From Moringa oleifera (Eukaryota > Streptophyta > Magnoliopsida > Brassicales > Moringaceae): a DNA stretch of 64,000 bases. The notes below the pieces were generated by a model. It worked only from the letters and a program-made list of their open reading frames with translations. It was not told the DNA's origin and did no database searches. Made by a program: the position numbers and the translations under genes. Below, piece by piece: positions 59,991 through 64,000 of this stretch. The DNA lies in NCBI GenBank assembly GCA_021397835.1, contig JAJFZO010000609.1, forward strand, positions 10,418,001-10,482,000, in the 5' to 3' direction. Positions within the stretch are counted from its first letter, which is position 1. Every line of letters starts with the position of its first letter.

Positions 59991-61472
59991 TTACCGGCTG
60001 GGCAAAAGCATAAATGAGGGAAATGATACAGACCCGTTATTAGGAGCACCCTGTATCTTAAGAATTGAGGTAACCAAGTTGTATATCTGAACATTCTCAA
60101 AAGATGGTACCTTCCTGCCCCTCGCAAACTGAGGACCATGGCCGATAAAGATGGTCCTCATAGAGAAAACTGCATTGTCATACCCATGGGCTCCTCCGCA
60201 CTCTTTTCTATTTGTTCTCTTCTGCTCCACCTTAAACCCCTCTTCTATCAATCCTATTATCGGAGGAATCCGATCACTTGCTGCATAATGGAGCCTACTA
60301 GGCAGATCCTCCTTAAGATAGACTCTCAAATTCTGTCCGTTCTCAACTTTTCCTGACTTCAGTGCTTCATTCATCTTTGCAACCACATCAGACGGTGCAT
60401 AACGGGGAGATGGACGAATCGCAAGCAATGGACTATAGGATTGAACCCACTCTGCAGGAATTTCAATCCAAGAAGCCAAATCATCTAGGAAAATCAGCTT
60501 TTTATCACAGGTACCAACCATCCCATGATCACCAACCATAATTATAGTAACATCTTCAAAAACTCCTCTCTTCTCTAGACCATCAATCAACCTTCCGATC
60601 ATCCTATCAATTCTAGCAACAGCTTCAGTTATCTCCGGATCATCAGGACCAACTCGGTGACCCTGATGATCAGGGTCCTCAAAATACAGTGTCATAAAAG
60701 AAGGAATTTCACTACTGGGCAGATCAAAATAACTCAAAACAGTATCAACTCTATCCTCAAAAGGCACAGAACCATTATAATACTGACAAAAACCTTTAGG
60801 ACAAGTCCATGAACCCTTGTTTACCTCAGAGCCAGGCCAGAAATAGGTAGCAGCCTTGAGTCCATGATTGACCACAGTCTCCCACAATGGCTCGCCCAAC
60901 CACCACTTAGGCTCGTGGCTCCCCATGGTGAAGGTATCACCAGTGTGCGGGTCAACGAAATGGTTGTTGATGATACCATGGTAAGCCGGATAAAGACCTG
61001 TTACAATGGAATAATGATTAGGGAAAGTCAACGTGGGGAAAACAGGGATCAAACCCGTCTCCGCCTCGGTCCCATTAGCAATCAAGCGGCCAATATTGGG
61101 TGTGGAGGTCTTGAATTGGTAGCCGAATCGAAACCCATCTGATGAAATCAAGAGGACGGTTGGTTTGTCCAGCTTTTTGAGAGGACGGCCAGTGGATTCC
61201 AGAGAAGACAAGCCGTAGCCACCTCCTGAAGCAGAAGATGACGAGGTGGAGGAGAAGAAGAGGAAAGCGAAGGCAAACGCAGCAGAGAGCGCAATGCTGG
61301 TGATGAGTAGGAGAGAGACAAAGATAATAGTGGTGGCTGGCTTTCGCGGAGGGTGTGTTGAAGAATCGGAGTCGGTGTCAAAGGAGAGGAGAGCTGTAGA
61401 TTGGTTAGGTGGCTCCTCTTCATGTACCGGGATTGGACTAGGCTTTGTCGCAGAGAGAGAATCACCACCCAT
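59991..61472 (-). CDS. NPP1: Ectonucleotide pyrophosphatase/phosphodiesterase (NPP)
   Basis: An intron-free gene for 493 residues. The N-terminal 46 residues are soluble, followed by one membrane segment at about 47-74, so the protein is probably type II with a luminal/extracellular catalytic domain. The domain is of the alkaline-phosphatase superfamily: metal-binding Asp in LLISSDGFRFGY (about residue 112), nucleophile Thr149 in PTLTFPNHYSIVTGLYPAYH, YFEDPDHQGHRVGPDD, VGDHGM, and GAHGYDN near the end. These are the NPP zinc ligands and are all present. Plant NPPs hydrolyse nucleotide sugars and NTPs in the secretory pathway and apoplast; At4g29680 is the expected counterpart. N-glycosylation sequons (NGT, NGS) are visible. 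It is divergent from THP1, sharing a 580-base promoter region. Confidence 0.96.
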   Translation of the reverse strand: MGGDSLSATKPSPIPVHEEEPPNQSTALLSFDTDSDSSTHPPRKPATTIIFVSLLLITSIALSAAFAFAFLFFSSTSSSSASGGGYGLSSLESTGRPLKKLDKPTVLLISSDGFRFGYQFKTSTPNIGRLIANGTEAETGLIPVFPTLTFPNHYSIVTGLYPAYHGIINNHFVDPHTGDTFTMGSHEPKWWLGEPLWETVVNHGLKAATYFWPGSEVNKGSWTCPKGFCQYYNGSVPFEDRVDTVLSYFDLPSSEIPSFMTLYFEDPDHQGHRVGPDDPEITEAVARIDRMIGRLIDGLEKRGVFEDVTIIMVGDHGMVGTCDKKLIFLDDLASWIEIPAEWVQSYSPLLAIRPSPRYAPSDVVAKMNEALKSGKVENGQNLRVYLKEDLPSRLHYAASDRIPPIIGLIEEGFKVEQKRTNRKECGGAHGYDNAVFSMRTIFIGHGPQFARGRKVPSFENVQIYNLVTSILKIQGAPNNGSVSFPSFMLLPSR

Positions 61473-62052
61473 GATTCCTCTGCTATTCTAGATTATCTTC
61501 CGTGTGGAAGACAAATACTTCTTCTTATTAGTGTCGATTTATGTGATCTGGGTCGGGTTTGTTCAGACAGAAAGACGAGACTTCGGGTGAAACGCAAGGG
61601 TTTGCGTACGGATGGTTGGCTTAGTTGTGGAGTCGCTGTCATGGAGATTGAAGACTTGTTAAAGGCTAGTGGACTAGTGGAGTCCACGGGAAAACACAAG
61701 TATTATTCGTCCCAACGATCTCTGCTTATCGGACGGTCAGCACAAAACCACGTGTCGTTTCCGATTGAGTTAAAGAAATCGATCGCGACGGTCCACGTTG
61801 AGCGAAATTGCAGACCCTACAATAAGGGAGAACATGGGAAAGTTGCAGCCGGCAGTTTTACGCCGTCGTTTTAAGGTACGCTTTAAGGGTGAAATTCCCT
61901 CGTTGATATATGTTTTAAGGCAAAACAGCGCCAGGAAGATCGATCGGTCTGAGCCCAAAACAGGAGGAGGAAGCGCTCGGCGTGCTTGTTTGTTACACTT
62001 TGGAAATTTTGTATCTATTTAATCCCAGAAATCGAAAAGAGAAGGAGAATCA
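61473..62052. promoter_or_regulatory. Short divergent promoter region between NPP and THP1
   Basis: Only 580 bases separate the two start codons, including both 5' UTRs. A perfect G-box (CACGTG) is at 61749-61754 near the middle. The region is less AT-rich than other spacers here. An ATG frame at 61641-61874 (77 codons) within it matches no family and may be an upstream frame or chance. Confidence 0.55.
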
Positions 62053-62222
62053 ATGGCGTACCTGAGCATGGGAGAAGCGCACCGGAGGATCACTGAATAC
62101 CTGAACCGCTTCTCCAACGCCGTCTCTTCTCAAGAGGGGGCCTCCCTCAGTCAACTCCTCTCAATCTCCTCCAACTCCCACTCGCTCCTCTCCTTTGCCG
62201 ACGCCCTCAATGTTTTTCAGGT

Positions 62223-62278
<56 letters not shown>

Positions 62279-64000
62279 AGTGAACTGGTGCAAAAATATC
62301 TATCTTGAATGGAATGTAGGTTCATTGGTATTTGGTTCAATTGTGATCAGGACGCTACGAGATTGATGAAACAGTCGGATAACTACTCTCAGTTTGGTGA
62401 AATTTTGGTTCCTCTCTTTCGCTCTTTTCAGAGTTACCGACTTGGAAACTTGGTAGATGCCTACCAGGCCTTTGAAAAATCTTCCAAGTACTTTTCTCCC
62501 ATTCTTCAATTCACATTGAGCTTCTCTATGTATAATCTTGTTTTTAATTTTTTAATCAGCTTGGTACATTTGTATTAATGCTGGAACCAACAGTGCTTTC
62601 ATTCAGGAGTTTAGGAATTGGGAATCTGCCTGGGCATTGGAAGCATTGTACGTTGTTGCTTATGAAATTAGGGTTCTTGCTGAGAGGGTATCATTCTTTT
62701 TATTTATTATTTGTTATTTATCTGGTTTTCTTTTTTCCTTTCAAATTTTGTGTTGGAGAGATTTTTTTTCTTTTGTTGGTATAATTGTAGGCTGATAAAG
62801 AGTTGGCTTCTAATGGAAAATCCCCCGAAAAATTGAAGGGAGCTGGTTCTTTCCTCATGAAAATGTTCGGGATTCTTGCTGTATGTTCTTTTATATAGTG
62901 TTTCACCTTTCTCTTGGCTTTGTTTTTCTTTGGACTTATCATTCTTTGATAGATATGTTAAGTTTGCGTGTGAATAGGTAGCAGACAAGGAACAGTTTCG
63001 CATTTTTTTAAAGGGAAAACAAATGTGGATTAACATGTCTCTATTAAGAAAAACTCTTGTTGTTTTTGTTGCAGTGTAGACTATTGTGACCTTACAAGCA
63101 TCCTATGGCACGTTGTCAAGAAAAAAATCTTGTTGTTGCAGTGTAAACTATTGTGACATCTAAAGCATCTCATAGTACATTGTCGAGTTGTAGAACATCT
63201 TATGGCATATTATCAATTGTTTGCACCATATTTGATGCACAGAAAAAAGACATCCTTTATGAAATTTTGCACATTTTGCCTCTTCTAGGTGTTTGGTATT
63301 GACATGATACCTAAATTCTAGGGAAAAGGTCCAAAACGTGTGGGAGCGTTATATGTGACTTGCCAGTTATTCAAGATCTACTTTAAGGTATTTTGTTGTC
63401 TCTCTTAACTTTGTTTCTAGCTATGCTGCCACTTTCTTTCCATCTTTGCTTTTCTTTTTCGCCCTTTTCTCATATTCTGCTTTGATTTTGGCAAGTGGGA
63501 ACTGGGTGATTTGGCTGTCAGACCAAATGGGTACTTTGTCTTGTGATCCTATGGCCAATTATTTTGTCTTCCTGAACATGCACGCTCAACTTAATTAATG
63601 GAAAATATCACCTGCATTAACTTTAAGTTTCCTGTATTTTGGCCAAAAAAATGAATGATTTGTGCTGCATTATGATCTCTAACAGTGTTAGTGTTACTGT
63701 CTTGCCAGCTAGGTACTGTTCACCTTTGCCGCAGTGTTATCAGAAGTATTGAAACTGCCCGAATTTTTGATTTTGAGGAATTTCCAAGAAGAGATAAGGT
63801 CGGATTGGTTTTAATATTCTTGTCTTATCTTCCTGAGATAAAAAGCTATTCATATAATTGATTGTTATGGCTATCTAAAGTTTTATAATTGCTTCTCACA
63901 AGCAATTTTTGAAGTTTGTCTTCAAGGAGATATAACTATCAGTTTTTTTTTAATTACAGGTCACTTACATGTATTATACTGGACGATTGGAAGTTTTTAA
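62053..64000 (+). CDS. THP1: THP1/EER5-like PCI-domain protein, 5' portion (partial)
   Basis: Seven exons are visible: 62053-62220, 62351-62487, 62594-62687, 62791-62880, 63322-63387, 63709-63798 and 63960-64000 (cut by the window end). They join in frame to about 225 residues, beginning MAYLSMGEAHRRITEYLNRF. Landmarks are DAYQAFEKSSNAFIQEFRNW, WALEALYVVAYEIRVLAERAD, KRVGALYVTCQLFKIYFKLG, and TVHLCRSVIRSIETARIFDF. This is the plant homologue of yeast Thp1 (human PCID2), a TREX-2 subunit that couples transcription to mRNA export. In Arabidopsis it is EER5 (At2g19560), found through an enhanced ethylene response. The PCI/winged-helix C-terminus lies beyond the window. Exon 5 has a weak acceptor but is fixed by conserved sequence. 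Confidence 0.94.
62226..62279. repeat. Compound (CT)n(TA)n microsatellite in THP1 intron 1
   Basis: About 13 CT units pass directly into 13 TA units, immediately after the exon 1 donor. Confidence 0.92.
63048..63225 (+). repeat. Diverged tandem repeat in THP1 intron 4
   Basis: The phrase TTGTTGCAGTGTAGACTATT recurs about 70 bases later as TTGTTGCAGTGTAAACTATT, each followed by TGTGAC, then AAGCATC and TTGTC at matching spacing. A third, shorter piece (ACATCTTATGGCATATTATC) follows. The unit is about 65-70 bases and carries a duplicated acceptor-like TTGCAG. Confidence 0.75.

Noticed and set aside
61401..61874. 157-codon plus-strand frame across the NPP start and spacer
   Set aside because: Its first part is antisense to NPP; the internal ATG part (61641 onward) has no recognisable family, though it might act as an upstream frame.
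1..64000. Biosynthetic gene cluster or defence island
   Set aside because: The genes are unrelated in pathway, individually promoted and follow ordinary plant collinearity.

Overview
The window is nuclear DNA from a flowering plant, almost certainly a eudicot. The genes have GT-AG introns, AT-rich introns and intergenic spaces, pyrimidine-rich leaders, and proteins that match Arabidopsis genes closely along their whole length. The gene order looks like a species that has lost few duplicated genes, such as grapevine or another woody rosid. Species cannot be settled from the sequence alone.

From left to right I find fifteen protein genes. (1) The 3' end of a receptor-like cytoplasmic kinase (1-1242, +). 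(2) A ten-exon mitochondrial UDP-GlcNAc acyltransferase, LpxA (2215-5254, +). (3) A short zinc-knuckle/SHAQKYF MYB repressor (9576-10621, +). (4) A 16-kb, 20-exon KEA4/5/6-type K+/H+ antiporter (15885-31791, -). One of its introns is swollen to 7 kb by two LINE insertions and a 47-base C run. (5) ACC oxidase (35673-36831, +). (6) Plant FANCE (37852-39436, -). (7) A TET2-like tetraspanin (40634-42253, +) whose single intron starts with GC. (8) A UbiE-like methyltransferase (43106-45582, -). (9) Cytidine deaminase (48080-48994, +). (10) A PRA1 protein (50746-51342, -). (11) The 97-residue EMB2752 protein (52065-53655, -). (12) An atypical thioredoxin, ACHT (54562-57589, -). (13) A nucleotide pyrophosphatase/phosphodiesterase (59991-61472, -). 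(14) The 5' half of THP1/EER5 (62053-64000, +). The fifteenth gene-like unit is the LINE's dead coding region, which is a pseudogene.

This is a normal euchromatic run of housekeeping and signalling genes, not an operon or cluster with one job. Its most informative property is its order. From memory, the Arabidopsis counterparts of these genes fall into two short interleaved runs, around At2g19560-At2g19600 and At4g29540-At4g29680. The window therefore resembles the ancestral block from which both were thinned. Two ethylene-related genes (ACC oxidase and EER5) lie in the same block.

All exon joins were read by eye. Each join keeps frame and rebuilds family-typical protein sequence. UTR ends and transcription start sites were not determined. 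Spaces between genes are mostly AT-rich and hold microsatellites, a few TATA boxes and G-boxes, and small tandem duplications. I found no tRNA, rRNA, CRISPR or prokaryotic element, and no convincing new multi-gene system.
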